NCBI GenBank assembly: GCA_964369415.1
Contig: CAYJFP010000002.1
Location: forward strand, 123,554 to 187,553
Length of the DNA stretch: 64,000 nucleotides
Origin: SIG603 sp964369415
Lineage (GTDB): Bacteria; Bacillota; Clostridia; Oscillospirales; Acutalibacteraceae
Direction of reading: 5' to 3'
This document shows, piece after piece, positions 25,901-35,323 of the stretch; positions within the stretch are counted from its first letter, which is position 1; the number at the start of each line of letters is the position of its first letter. The notes under the pieces are model-generated. The model was given only the letters and a program-made list of their open reading frames with translations, did not search any database and was not told the DNA's origin. A program made the position numbers and the translations under genes.

Positions 25901-26899
25901 TCATAAAGCAAACAACATAAAAACTGATGATAGAAGACAATATGAAAGCAATACTATCGTAGATGGATTCAATAATGCCGATGAAAACTTCGCCCCACCG
26001 CTTAAATTCATATATCGATTGTTAAGCTTAAATAAATTTCTATCTCTGATTATTAACACACCAAATGCTATAATTCCAAACAGAATAAACCCATAAAATA
26101 AAACTAAATCTAAAATTAGTACCCAACTATCCGATATTTGTGATAGAAATAAAAACGTGACAGAAAGTGCATTGTTAAGAAAATGAATTATAACTGGCAC
26201 CCATATATTTTTTGTTTTGACATATACAAATCCCATGACACAACCCGAGCAAAACGTGACCAACACAGAAACCAAATTTATATGAAGACAAGCAAAAATC
26301 AAAGCTGAAAAAACAATAGCAAATGCATCTCCATACTTCCTAAGTTTACCTAAAATGATTCCTCTCAATACAAATTCTTCAAAAATTGCTGGAATTATTG
26401 CTGTAGAGAAAAAAGTTAAAATATATCCTAAAGTTGTAGTAGGAACAGCGTAACTTGGTGCTTCGAAATTGACATCTGTATTATTAAATAAAGATGCAAA
26501 GAAATTAACTGGTATATTAGCAAGAAATCCAAGTCCTACACCTGCCAAAATATAAACTATTGAATTCAATTTTAATTTTTCAACTCTTAAACTCTCAAAT
26601 ATGTTTTCTTTCTTTATATAAACATACACTAAAAACGGACCAACAAATCCAACGAGAAACAGTAGCGAATTGGTACTGTTGACAAAATTTTCATCGCCTA
26701 AAATATTAATTCCACTTAATAAAAATATTTGAGATATTATGCTAATTAAGAAAGAGAGTATAGTTGAAATAATCAAATAGCAAAGCAGGCAAAAACTAGT
26801 TTGATTGCTAATTCGTGAAATAGCTTTTTTCTGTGCCGTTTTTCTTGGTATATAACCAAGCTTATAATCAAATACAATTTCATTATTATATGAATTCAT
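25901..26899 (-). CDS. CPBP-family intramembrane glutamic endopeptidase
   Basis: Polytopic membrane protein (332 aa, about 8 hydrophobic segments) of the CPBP/Abi family, related to the CAAX protease Rce1. The catalytic motifs are visible: EEFVLRG (EExxxR) near residue 175, FACLHINL (FxxxH) near 208, and HFLNNA (HxxxN) near 240. The substrate is unknown; relatives act in bacteriocin immunity, protein secretion or membrane protein turnover. No ribosome site is evident before ATG 26899. Adjacent tadA is unrelated in function. Confidence 0.87.
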   Translation of the reverse strand: MNSYNNEIVFDYKLGYIPRKTAQKKAISRISNQTSFCLLCYLIISTILSFLISIISQIFLLSGINILGDENFVNSTNSLLFLVGFVGPFLVYVYIKKENIFESLRVEKLKLNSIVYILAGVGLGFLANIPVNFFASLFNNTDVNFEAPSYAVPTTTLGYILTFFSTAIIPAIFEEFVLRGIILGKLRKYGDAFAIVFSALIFACLHINLVSVLVTFCSGCVMGFVYVKTKNIWVPVIIHFLNNALSVTFLFLSQISDSWVLILDLVLFYGFILFGIIAFGVLIIRDRNLFKLNNRYMNLSGGAKFSSALLNPSTIVLLSYCLLSSVFMLFAL

Positions 26900-26939
26900 T
26901 TGATTAATTTGATAGAAATTTTTGATAAAAGCACACCCT

Positions 26940-28811
26940 TTACATTAAGCTACATATTTTATTTGAAAAATCAACTGGATCCTCTATTTCAATCCCTTCT
27001 ATTAGCAAAGCCTGTGTATAAAGAATCTCTGAGTATAGTTTAACTTTTTCTTTATTAGTATCAAAACTTGCAACAAGTGAATTAAAAATATTGTGCGAAG
27101 GATTAATTTCAAGCACTCTTTTTGCTTTTACTTTTTCAGAGTTTGGCATAGAATTTAAAACTTTTTCCATTTCAAGGCTAATGTCTCCTTGAGATGAAAG
27201 GCAAACTGGATGCGACTTAAGTTTTGAAGATATAATTACATCTTCAACTTTTTCAGCTAAAGATTCTTTAATAAAATCAAGTAATTCTTTATTATCTTCT
27301 TTTTTCTTTTCATTCTCTTTTTTCTCTTCTTCTGTCTCAAGGTCAATGTTTTCGGAAGATATATTTTTGAACTTTTTACCTTCATATTCAGTTAAAATTT
27401 TAACTGCAAATTCATCAACATTGTCTGTAAGATATAAAATTTCAAACCCTTTATCTTTTAAAATCTCTGTTTGCGGAAGTAGTGCGATTCTTTCAGTCGA
27501 TTCGCCACAAGCATAGTAAATATCAGCTTGATCCTCTTTCATTCGCTCTACATATTCTTTTAAAGATACAAGTTTATTTTCGAATGAAGAATTAAACAGA
27601 ACTAAATCTTTAAGCTCATCCTTATTTGCACCATAATTATTGTACATTCCAAACTTTAACTGCAATCCAAAACTTTTAAATAATTCTTCATATTTTTCTC
27701 TGTCATTTGTTAGCATAGACTTAAGTTCAGAAGTAATTTTCTTTTGAAGTCTAGTTGCAATTAACTTAAGTTGTCTGTCGTGTTGTAGCATTTCTCTTGA
27801 AATATTTAGACTTAAATCTTGTGAGTCAACTAGTCCTTTGACAAAGCTATAATGATCTGGAAGCAAATCACTGCATTTTTCCATAATCATAACTCCGCTT
27901 GCATATAGCTGAAGGCCTTTTTCATATTCTTTCGTATAATAATCCATTGGCGCAGATTTAGGAATGAATAAAAGTGCATTAAATGTTGAAGTACCCTCTG
28001 TCTGAGTTTTAATCACTCTAATCGGGTCTTGCCAGTCATAAAATTTTTCTTTATAAAAACTATTAAGCTCTTCATCAGTCGTTTCAGACTTGGTTTTTTT
28101 CCAAATCGGAACCATACTGTTAAGTGTTAAAGTCTCTGAATAGTGGTCATATTCACCTTCTGCTCCCTCTTTTGGCTTAACTCTTTGCATCTCCATTTTA
28201 ATAGGATATCTAATGTAGTCGGAATATTTTTTAACAAGGGATTGGATTCTATGTTGTTCTAAAAACTCGTTATAATCTTCATCTTCAGTATTTTCTTTGA
28301 TATGAAGAGTTATTTCAGTTCCGTGATTTTCCTTTTCGGCTTCAGTAATTTCATAACCTTCTGCACCGTTGGAATGCCATTTGTAAGCTTGAGTCTCTCC
28401 AAAAGCTTTAGAAACAACGCTTAATTCATCCGCAACCATAAATGCCGAATAAAAACCAACACCAAATTGTCCTATAATGTCGATTTCTTCATTCTTTTCT
28501 TGATTTTTCTTAAATTCAAGTGAGCCACTTTTTGCAATAACACCCAAGTTGTTGTCAAGGTCGTCTTTTGTCATACCTAGTCCGTTGTCGATAATTTTGA
28601 GAGTCCTATTTTCTTTATCAATAGTTAATTCTATAGCAAAGTCATCTCTGCTAAGTCCTGAATTACCATCATTTAAAGATTGATAATACAGCTTATCAAT
28701 CGCATCACTTGCATTTGATATAAGTTCTCTTAAAAAAATCTCCTTATGAGTATAGATTGAATTAATCATTAAATCTAAAATTCTTTTTGATTCTGTTTTA
28801 AACTGTTTCAT
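26940..28811 (-). CDS. htpG: Hsp90 chaperone HtpG
   Basis: Cytoplasmic ATP-dependent chaperone of the Hsp90 family. The 623 residues show the GHKL ATP site ELISNASDAIDK near 29-40, DNGLGMTKDDL, IGQFGVGFYSAF and GTEITLHIKE, then middle and C-terminal domains ending with LYTQALLIEGIEIEDPVDFS. I use ATG 28811 (MKQFKTESKRILDLM), 8 bases after AAAGGA; another ATG at 28817 is too close to that site. It contains an acidic, lysine-rich linker (ETEEEKKENEKKKEDNKE) near residue 490. Single gene. Confidence 0.96.
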   Translation of the reverse strand: MKQFKTESKRILDLMINSIYTHKEIFLRELISNASDAIDKLYYQSLNDGNSGLSRDDFAIELTIDKENRTLKIIDNGLGMTKDDLDNNLGVIAKSGSLEFKKNQEKNEEIDIIGQFGVGFYSAFMVADELSVVSKAFGETQAYKWHSNGAEGYEITEAEKENHGTEITLHIKENTEDEDYNEFLEQHRIQSLVKKYSDYIRYPIKMEMQRVKPKEGAEGEYDHYSETLTLNSMVPIWKKTKSETTDEELNSFYKEKFYDWQDPIRVIKTQTEGTSTFNALLFIPKSAPMDYYTKEYEKGLQLYASGVMIMEKCSDLLPDHYSFVKGLVDSQDLSLNISREMLQHDRQLKLIATRLQKKITSELKSMLTNDREKYEELFKSFGLQLKFGMYNNYGANKDELKDLVLFNSSFENKLVSLKEYVERMKEDQADIYYACGESTERIALLPQTEILKDKGFEILYLTDNVDEFAVKILTEYEGKKFKNISSENIDLETEEEKKENEKKKEDNKELLDFIKESLAEKVEDVIISSKLKSHPVCLSSQGDISLEMEKVLNSMPNSEKVKAKRVLEINPSHNIFNSLVASFDTNKEKVKLYSEILYTQALLIEGIEIEDPVDFSNKICSLM

Positions 28812-28917
28812 TTGCATCTTCCTTTAATATTTAACTTATTTTTTTAGTTAATTTTATTATATATTTGTTAAGTAAATATTAATACAGAAAATATTTTGAA
28901 TAAAAATCTCTTTACTC

Positions 28918-28946
28918 TTGCAATTTATATTTTGATATGTTAGAAT
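28918..28946 (+). promoter_or_regulatory. Promoter-like site for the SSS transporter
   Basis: TTGCAA (28918-28923), 17-base spacer, TAGAAT (28941-28946), 58 bases upstream of the start codon. Confidence 0.45.
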
Positions 28947-29004
28947 TACTTTAGCGATTAAAAGCTTAAAAGCTTTAAATCATTAAACATCGGAGGGTAT
29001 TAAT

Positions 29005-30495
29005 ATGAATAATCAATTTACAATTTGGGCTGTTATTATTCTTTACGGTATTTTTATGTTAACTGTTGGAATAATTTATTCAAAAAAAACTACAAGTATG
29101 GGTGAATTCACAGTCGGTGGCAGAAATGCTGGAGCTTGGATTTCTGCATTAAGCTATGGTACTGCATACTTTTCGGCAGTTATGTTCATTGGCTATGCTG
29201 GTGGTAGCGGATGGGCCTACGGACTTTGGAGTGTTCTGATAGGAATAGGTAATGCAGTTTTAGGAACACTTCTTGCTTGGCTATTTCTTGCCGAAAGAAC
29301 TAGAAAAATCACCAAGCGATGGAAGATTAAATCCATGCCACAACTATTTGAAAGGCGCTTTAAAAGCCGTAAAATGAGACTTTTTTCTTGCGCTATAATC
29401 TTTGTCTTTCTTCTTCCCTATTCGGCTTCTGTTTATAAGGGTCTTACAAGTATTTGCTCTGTCATTTTAGGAATTGATGAAAATGTTGCTATGATAGTAA
29501 TCGCCTTTGGCTCTGCCGTAATTCTTACTTTAGGTGGATATGCTGCAACTTTAAAGGCTGATTTTGTTCAAGGAATTATAATGATTTTCGGTGTAAGCAT
29601 GCTTATTTTCCTAATTGTTAATTCTGAAAATGTTGGTGGACTCACTGAAGGCTTCAATCGTATGATTGATTACATGGGGCAACATGAGATGATTACGCTT
29701 GATACAAATTCTGCTATTTCACTGATTTCACTGATTATTATGACTAGTATAGGCACTTGGGGATTGCCTCAAATGATTCATAAATACTATGGGATAAAAG
29801 ACAAAAAAGAAGTTAAGCGAGGTACTATTATTTCAACCCTATTTGCACTTTTAGTTGCAGGCGGTGGATACTTCATTGGTTCTTTCTCTCACTTATTCTT
29901 TTCGGACACACTTCCCGAAGGTGGAACAGATTATCTAGTTCCTTTGATGCTTGACATGGCTGGGCTTCCTGATATCTTAATCGGTATCGTTTTAGTTTTG
30001 TTAATTTCTGCTTCAGTTTCAACACTTTCTGGAATTGCGCTTACAGCTTCTTCTACAATTTCAATGGACTTTATTAAGAAAACATTTAAAAAAAATATGG
30101 ACAGCAAAAAAACAGCCACTCTAACCCGAGTCATTTGCCTTGTATTCGTAGTATTAAGCTATTTTATAGCAATTTCAGACACACCAATAATTAGCTTAAT
30201 GTCTTATTCTTGGGGTATTATTTCGGGCTCTTTCTTAGCTCCATACTTTTTAACTTTATACAGCAAAAAAATAAACAAAGGCGGCGCATGGTGCGGAATA
30301 ATCGGCGGTTTTTCAGTTGCATTTATTCCCGCAGCATTAAGCGGATTCACAACTCCAAACGGCCCATTATTTGCCTGTCTTGCCATGGCGACTTCGTTTA
30401 TTCTTTGTATCATTGGAAGTAAAGTCTGTTCAGCTTTAAATCTTAAAGCTGGTAAATCTAACGATGAATTTTATGATATGGAAATTAAGTCTTAA
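29005..30495 (+). CDS. Sodium:solute symporter (SSS family)
   Basis: Secondary transporter of the SSS family (LeuT fold, 13 TM type). The 496 residues begin with a TM helix and the family signature MGEFTVGGRNAGAW near 32-45, followed by SYGTAYFSAVMFIGYAG. TM6 and TM8 regions (TSIGTWGLPQMIHKYY; VSTLSGIALTASSTISMDF) carry the serine and threonine residues usually lining the Na2 site. The substrate (sugar, amino or organic acid) cannot be told. The start ATG follows CGGAGGG. Its 3' end overlaps the converging MFS gene by 11 bases. Confidence 0.9.
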   Translation: MNNQFTIWAVIILYGIFMLTVGIIYSKKTTSMGEFTVGGRNAGAWISALSYGTAYFSAVMFIGYAGGSGWAYGLWSVLIGIGNAVLGTLLAWLFLAERTRKITKRWKIKSMPQLFERRFKSRKMRLFSCAIIFVFLLPYSASVYKGLTSICSVILGIDENVAMIVIAFGSAVILTLGGYAATLKADFVQGIIMIFGVSMLIFLIVNSENVGGLTEGFNRMIDYMGQHEMITLDTNSAISLISLIIMTSIGTWGLPQMIHKYYGIKDKKEVKRGTIISTLFALLVAGGGYFIGSFSHLFFSDTLPEGGTDYLVPLMLDMAGLPDILIGIVLVLLISASVSTLSGIALTASSTISMDFIKKTFKKNMDSKKTATLTRVICLVFVVLSYFIAISDTPIISLMSYSWGIISGSFLAPYFLTLYSKKINKGGAWCGIIGGFSVAFIPAALSGFTTPNGPLFACLAMATSFILCIIGSKVCSALNLKAGKSNDEFYDMEIKS

Positions 30496-31720
30496 TTTTA
30501 TAAGCAACAAAAAGGTTTCCAAGCGATATAAACGCAGCAAGAAAAAATACCCATTGTGGCCCAACATTCATCCAAATAAAACCGCTAATCTGAGCAGCAA
30601 TTATAGAAACGACGTGATCGAGGCTTATCCCTGTTGACAAAACAGAGGTAAGCTCTTCGTCTTTTTTGACTATAGATTTTAGATAAACCGATTTTACTAT
30701 TCCGATTTGCATCGACAATCTATCTAGTACAAATAAAACATATACTATCATGACAGACCAACCTGATGATGGAATTAGTGCTTCGGATATCCCCCATACA
30801 ACAAAGCCATAAATCACATAGATTACTATAAAACTAAGTGCATCGATATACATCATAAATTTTATACCGAGTTTATCCATTAGTGTTCCAATTTTTCTTA
30901 AAAAGAATATGCCTATAAAACTGCTGATTATTCCTAAAAGTGCCATTACATCAGCACCTTTAATTAATAAATCTATTATTACCCATGAACCGAAAACATA
31001 GGCAATTTGCTTTTGAACACCGTGTAAAATGGTTAATAAGTAGAAAAACTTGTATTCTTTTCTAAAAATTAAGTTAAACTTTCTCTTCTTAGGCTGTACG
31101 AATAAATTTTCTCTTCTTGTTTCTTTTAATAGTAAAAATGCTACTACGATAGCTATTAAAAATGCACCTGCAGAAATTAGAAATACTAATTTAATATCAG
31201 TTTTAAAGCTAAAAAATCCAACTGCAAATCCTATGTAAACAATTATTGCAGTTAAAAACCCAATCGCCGTCTTTGTGCTTGCGTACTCACCCATCCTCTT
31301 GCCTATCATGTTTTTTTCGGCAAGTGACATTCCTATTGAATCTTGAAGCGGCATAAAAAAATGCATTCCACATGAATTTATAAAAAGAAAAATTAACATT
31401 ATAGCAAAAGACGGCGTAAATAGTCCTAGCACCGTTATTCCTATACACGATAAAATTTGTGCGATTAGTGCTATTCTGATATCACCTAAAAATGAAATCA
31501 TGGCAATTACAACAGCGCAAATTACCCCCGGAAATTCTCTTGGAAACTCAATAAACGCCCTTTCGGTTGTCGTTACATTGTAAGCATCATAAAAATAATT
31601 CCCAAAAACAGAATCACTCATACCATTTCCTATAGAAGCAAAGCAAATCAATGCAAAAAACAAGAACATGCTAAAACTCATGCCCATTCTTTTGGTAACA
31701 AAATCTCTAAATTTATTCAA
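30485..31720 (-). CDS. MFS transporter
   Basis: Major facilitator superfamily permease with about 12 hydrophobic segments over ~411 residues. The cytoplasmic loop after TM2-3 and the central charged loop (LLKETRRENLFVQPKKRKFN) are typical. Specificity is unknown; the overall look is of small-molecule or drug efflux. I place the start at TTG 31720, 8 bases after GAGGAG; GTG 31729 is in frame but overlaps that site. The 3' end overlaps the SSS transporter gene on the other strand, with no terminator seen between them. Confidence 0.82.
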   Translation of the reverse strand: MNKFRDFVTKRMGMSFSMFLFFALICFASIGNGMSDSVFGNYFYDAYNVTTTERAFIEFPREFPGVICAVVIAMISFLGDIRIALIAQILSCIGITVLGLFTPSFAIMLIFLFINSCGMHFFMPLQDSIGMSLAEKNMIGKRMGEYASTKTAIGFLTAIIVYIGFAVGFFSFKTDIKLVFLISAGAFLIAIVVAFLLLKETRRENLFVQPKKRKFNLIFRKEYKFFYLLTILHGVQKQIAYVFGSWVIIDLLIKGADVMALLGIISSFIGIFFLRKIGTLMDKLGIKFMMYIDALSFIVIYVIYGFVVWGISEALIPSSGWSVMIVYVLFVLDRLSMQIGIVKSVYLKSIVKKDEELTSVLSTGISLDHVVSIIAAQISGFIWMNVGPQWVFFLAAFISLGNLFVAYKIKT

Positions 31721-31844
31721 AATACACACTCCTCAATTACATATAAACGGATTATAGCAGATTAGAATTAAAAATGCTATTGATTTTTAACTTTTTTGTG
31801 ATAAAATTAGTAGAAAAGCAATTTAAAAGGAGAATAATTAATTT

Positions 31845-32636
31845 ATGGACAACAATCAATCAAAAATTGTAATAAAAGTCGGCACATCGACCTTAACATA
31901 TGAAAACGGCAAGTTAAATTTAAGACTGCTCGAAGACCTTTGCAAAACCATAAGTGACTTGCAAAATTCTGGCAAAAAAATTATCCTTGTATCCTCTGGT
32001 GCTATTGGTGTTGGAATAGGCAAATTAGGACTAAAAGAAAGACCTAGTGAAACTGCAAAAAAGCAAGCTCTAGCTGCTGTAGGCCAATGTGAGCTCATGT
32101 TTATGTACGATAAATTTTTTGGCGAATACAATAGAACGGTTGCTCAAGTTCTACTTACTGCCGATGATGTAAAAGATGAAACTTCTAAAACCAATATTGA
32201 GAACACTTTTAATGAATTGCTTGAAATGGATATTATTCCTGTTGTAAATGAAAACGACACTGTCGCTACAGCCGAACTTGAAGGAAGTAATTTTGGCGAT
32301 AATGATAATTTATCCGCTATTGTTGCAGCTATTACCAAATCAGATAGTCTAATCATGCTTACAGATATTGACGGACTGTATGACCGCGACCCTAAGTGCA
32401 ATCCAAACGCTAAGAAAATTCCTGTTGTAAATAAAATAGATGAAAATATAATTAGCTTAGCCGGTGGAAGTGGCTCTAACCGAGGCACTGGCGGCATGAT
32501 TACAAAAATAAGGGCAGCTGAAACAGCCACCCAAAATGGAATTACCGCCTATATTATGAACGGTGATAAGCCTAAAAATCTTTACAAACTGCTAAATGGT
32601 GACGATGTCGGCACGGCTTTTACTGTTCAGAAGTAA
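31845..32636 (+). CDS. proB: Glutamate 5-kinase ProB (short form)
   Basis: Catalyses ATP-dependent phosphorylation of glutamate, first step of proline synthesis. The 263 residues comprise only the amino-acid-kinase domain: IVIKVGTSTLTYENGKL, LVSSGAIGVG, VNENDTVA, FGDNDNLSAIVAA, LTDIDGLYDRDP and GTGGMITKIRAAE. The C-terminal PUA domain of the E. coli enzyme (367 aa) is absent, as in many Firmicutes. No proA is adjacent, which is unusual since proBA is commonly an operon. Its stop is directly next to the stop of the converging GTPase gene. Confidence 0.94.
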   Translation: MDNNQSKIVIKVGTSTLTYENGKLNLRLLEDLCKTISDLQNSGKKIILVSSGAIGVGIGKLGLKERPSETAKKQALAAVGQCELMFMYDKFFGEYNRTVAQVLLTADDVKDETSKTNIENTFNELLEMDIIPVVNENDTVATAELEGSNFGDNDNLSAIVAAITKSDSLIMLTDIDGLYDRDPKCNPNAKKIPVVNKIDENIISLAGGSGSNRGTGGMITKIRAAETATQNGITAYIMNGDKPKNLYKLLNGDDVGTAFTVQK

Positions 32637-35201
32637 TTATCTAACATACTTACTTTCAAGAATTTCTCTAATCTCTTTTTCGGCATCCTCTACTTCTTTT
32701 TCAAAAGTTTTTGCAGAGACTCTTAATGCTCCATGTCCTAAAATAATCATTTGCTGTAACCCGTCTGAAGTCGCTACCCTAACCCTATGGTTTTTTGCGG
32801 CTTCGTGCGTGGTTCTTTCGATATACATGTCGGCAGTTTCGGCTTCTTTTGTATATACAACACTGATATTATGGTATTTTTCTATGTGCCTAGTTCCGCC
32901 TTTTACTTTATAAGCATCAAAAACCAATATTAACTCACAGCTTTTGCAAGCACAAAAATTACATAGCATGTCCATTAACTTAAACCTTGCCGCATCGATA
33001 TCGTCTGCGGCGAGTTTTTTTAATTTATCCCAAGAAAAAATGATATTATAACCATCAACTAAAATATATTCTCTTTGAAGTTTTACTGGTTTTACATTTT
33101 TTCTTTGATTAACCTCAACTTTATTTACAGTTTTCTTCATGGAAACAATAGGATTTCTTTTAATCGGGCCGTAGGTTCTTTCAAAAATTTCCATTAATTC
33201 ATTTTCACTTATATCTTTTATAGAAGTCGGTCTAATTCTTGCTTCTAAAATTTCCTCTTCAGTTTTCTTTTTAGGAAGCTTGATATGCATGTAATCATCG
33301 CTATCATCCCATTTCACGATAAAACCAGTCCCGTGGGAACAAAATACAGAATCACCAGTATTTTCACTGTCAGTGTGGTAGTCGTATGCAATTTCTTCTA
33401 TAATTTCAGCTTCATTGTGGCAAACTTCATATCCTTTAAATGAAAAAGCTACTTTACCGATACCTTTAGTGTAAGATGAAACTTCTCTTTGATACTCACG
33501 GCTTGTTGAAACGGGCACCGTAGCTTTAATCAATGTAAAATCAGAATTCATTTCAGGCGAATCACATTCACCACCCATCAACCTTATATCATTTAGTGCT
33601 CGTCCAACATTTTCGTTCGGAATTTCAAGCCTCATGTTATAAAAAGGCTCTAAAAGTACACTTTCAGATTTTAGTAAGGCTTGTCTTAATGCCCTAAATG
33701 TCGCCTGCCTAAAATCTCCGCCTTCTGTATGTTTAATATGTGCTCTTCCAGATATTAGCGTAACTTTCATATCTGTAATTGGTGAATTAGTAAGCACACC
33801 TGTATGTGTTTTTTCAGCAAGATGACTTAGGACTAAGTTTCTATAATTCTCACCTAAAACATTTACTCGAACTGTACTATCAAAAATTAGTCCGCTACCT
33901 CTTTTAAGCGGTTCTAACTTAAGGTGCACTTCGGCATAATGCTTTAACGGTTCAAAATGCCCTGAGCCTGTCACCTCATCCTTGATAGTTTCCTTGTAAA
34001 CAATGCTACCACTGTCAAATTCAACCTCAAATCCAAATCTTTCTTTAATTATTCCGCTCAAGACCTCTATTTGCACTACACCCATAAGCCTGATATGTAA
34101 TTCTGAAACTTTCTCGTCCCAAACAACTCGAAGTTGCGGATCTTCTTCCTCTAAAACTCTAAACGATGTTAGAAGAGTATTCACATCAACTTTTGACAGC
34201 GTATTTACTTTGTATGACAAAACTGGTTCTAAAACTGCACTTACATCCGCTTTTTCTTCTCCTAAAGCCTGCCCTACATATGTGGAAGACAAACCAGTAA
34301 CAGCACAAACTTCACCGGCTAAAACTTCTGAAGATGTCTCATAGTTCTTTCCTGAATAAAGTCTAATCTCATTTACTTTATCCGACCAATCTTTGCCATT
34401 TTTGTCTCTCGCAAATACTACCGCTTTAACTTTTAGGCTTCCGCCGGTAATCTTCATATGGCTTAGTCTGTTACCTTTTTCATCCCAGGTAATCTTAAAA
34501 ACTCTTGCCGCAAACTTATTTTCATATTTTTTCTTAACAGTATAAGTATCAATCACATCCAATAGCTTATCTATTCCGTCAAGTTTAAGAGCTGAACCAA
34601 AAACACAAGGAAATAGTTTTCTATTTAATATCATTTTAGCTATAAGTGAACTGTCAATAGTTTCATTTTCAATAAAGTCTTCCATTAATTCATCGCTACA
34701 TAGTGCAATATCTTCATAATTTGATTCGATATTAGAAAAATCAGTGCATGCTGAGTTTAAACCTAATTTTAATTTTCCCAATATCTCATTCATATCATTA
34801 TCTGGTAAATCCATCTTGTTCACAAAGATAAATGTAGGTACTTTATGTCTTGAAAGCAAATTCCATAGAGTTATCGTATGACTTTGCACACCATCAGTGG
34901 CGTTAATCACCAAAACTGCATAATCTAAAACTTGCAGTACCCGCTCTGCCTCTGCCGAAAAATCAGCATGCCCTGGTGTATCAAGCAAGTTAATTTTTGT
35001 TTTTTCCGTAGAAAAAATTGCCTGCTTTGAGAAAATCGTTATTCCCCTATTTTTTTCCAGTGTATGCGTATCAAGAAATGTGTTTTTGTGATCGACTCTT
35101 CCCAAAGATCTAATTTTGCCTGAATTATATAGCATTGCCTCTGATAAAGTTGTTTTACCCGAATCGACATGTGCCAAAATCCCTAAAGTTATTTCTTTCA
35201 C
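32637..35201 (-). CDS. Ribosomal-protection-type GTPase fused to YacP/Rae1-like NYN nuclease
   Basis: An 854-residue fusion. Residues 1 to ~690 resemble EF-G/Tet(M)-type factors: G1 AHVDSGKTTL (10-19), G2 RGIT, G3 DTPGHADF, G4 NKMD and G5 GSA, then beta-barrel domain II and domains III-V (ESVLLEPFYNMRLEIPNENV, MGGECDSP). Residues ~708-854 form a NYN nuclease of the YacP type: VDGYNIIFSW, LILVFDAYKVKGG, TKEAETADMYIE and RVATSDGLQQMIILGHGA, which include the conserved acidic residues. In B. subtilis the stand-alone YacP (Rae1) is a ribosome-associated endoribonuclease cleaving mRNA in the A site. A factor that enters the A site and carries such a nuclease suggests ribosome-linked mRNA cleavage or rescue; this is inference. 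It may or may not confer tetracycline resistance. Confidence 0.9.
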   Translation of the reverse strand: MKEITLGILAHVDSGKTTLSEAMLYNSGKIRSLGRVDHKNTFLDTHTLEKNRGITIFSKQAIFSTEKTKINLLDTPGHADFSAEAERVLQVLDYAVLVINATDGVQSHTITLWNLLSRHKVPTFIFVNKMDLPDNDMNEILGKLKLGLNSACTDFSNIESNYEDIALCSDELMEDFIENETIDSSLIAKMILNRKLFPCVFGSALKLDGIDKLLDVIDTYTVKKKYENKFAARVFKITWDEKGNRLSHMKITGGSLKVKAVVFARDKNGKDWSDKVNEIRLYSGKNYETSSEVLAGEVCAVTGLSSTYVGQALGEEKADVSAVLEPVLSYKVNTLSKVDVNTLLTSFRVLEEEDPQLRVVWDEKVSELHIRLMGVVQIEVLSGIIKERFGFEVEFDSGSIVYKETIKDEVTGSGHFEPLKHYAEVHLKLEPLKRGSGLIFDSTVRVNVLGENYRNLVLSHLAEKTHTGVLTNSPITDMKVTLISGRAHIKHTEGGDFRQATFRALRQALLKSESVLLEPFYNMRLEIPNENVGRALNDIRLMGGECDSPEMNSDFTLIKATVPVSTSREYQREVSSYTKGIGKVAFSFKGYEVCHNEAEIIEEIAYDYHTDSENTGDSVFCSHGTGFIVKWDDSDDYMHIKLPKKKTEEEILEARIRPTSIKDISENELMEIFERTYGPIKRNPIVSMKKTVNKVEVNQRKNVKPVKLQREYILVDGYNIIFSWDKLKKLAADDIDAARFKLMDMLCNFCACKSCELILVFDAYKVKGGTRHIEKYHNISVVYTKEAETADMYIERTTHEAAKNHRVRVATSDGLQQMIILGHGALRVSAKTFEKEVEDAEKEIREILESKYVR

Positions 35202-35283
35202 CTAATACACCTCGTCATACTATATTTTAGGCAAATTCTAGTATGCTCTTTTCCTTTCATTTCAAATTTTAAAGTCCTTCACA

Positions 35284-35318
35284 TAAAAAAGGCTGTGGCA
35301 AAAATGTCACAAACCTTT
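35284..35318 (-). terminator. Terminator after the CpXC protein gene
   Basis: On the minus strand, AAAGGTTTGTGACA pairs imperfectly with TGCCACAGCCTTT and is followed by TTTT. It lies between the CpXC gene and the start of the GTPase fusion gene. Confidence 0.75.
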
Positions 35319-35323
35319 AACTA

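Noticed and set aside
28812..29004. CIRCE or heat-shock operator before htpG
   Set aside because: I found no TTAGCACTC-N9-GAGTGCTAA-like repeat in this gap.
32637..35201. Calling the GTPase a tetracycline resistance gene
   Set aside because: Similarity to Tet(M)-type factors is clear, but the nuclease fusion and chromosomal context do not prove resistance, so I did not use a tet symbol.
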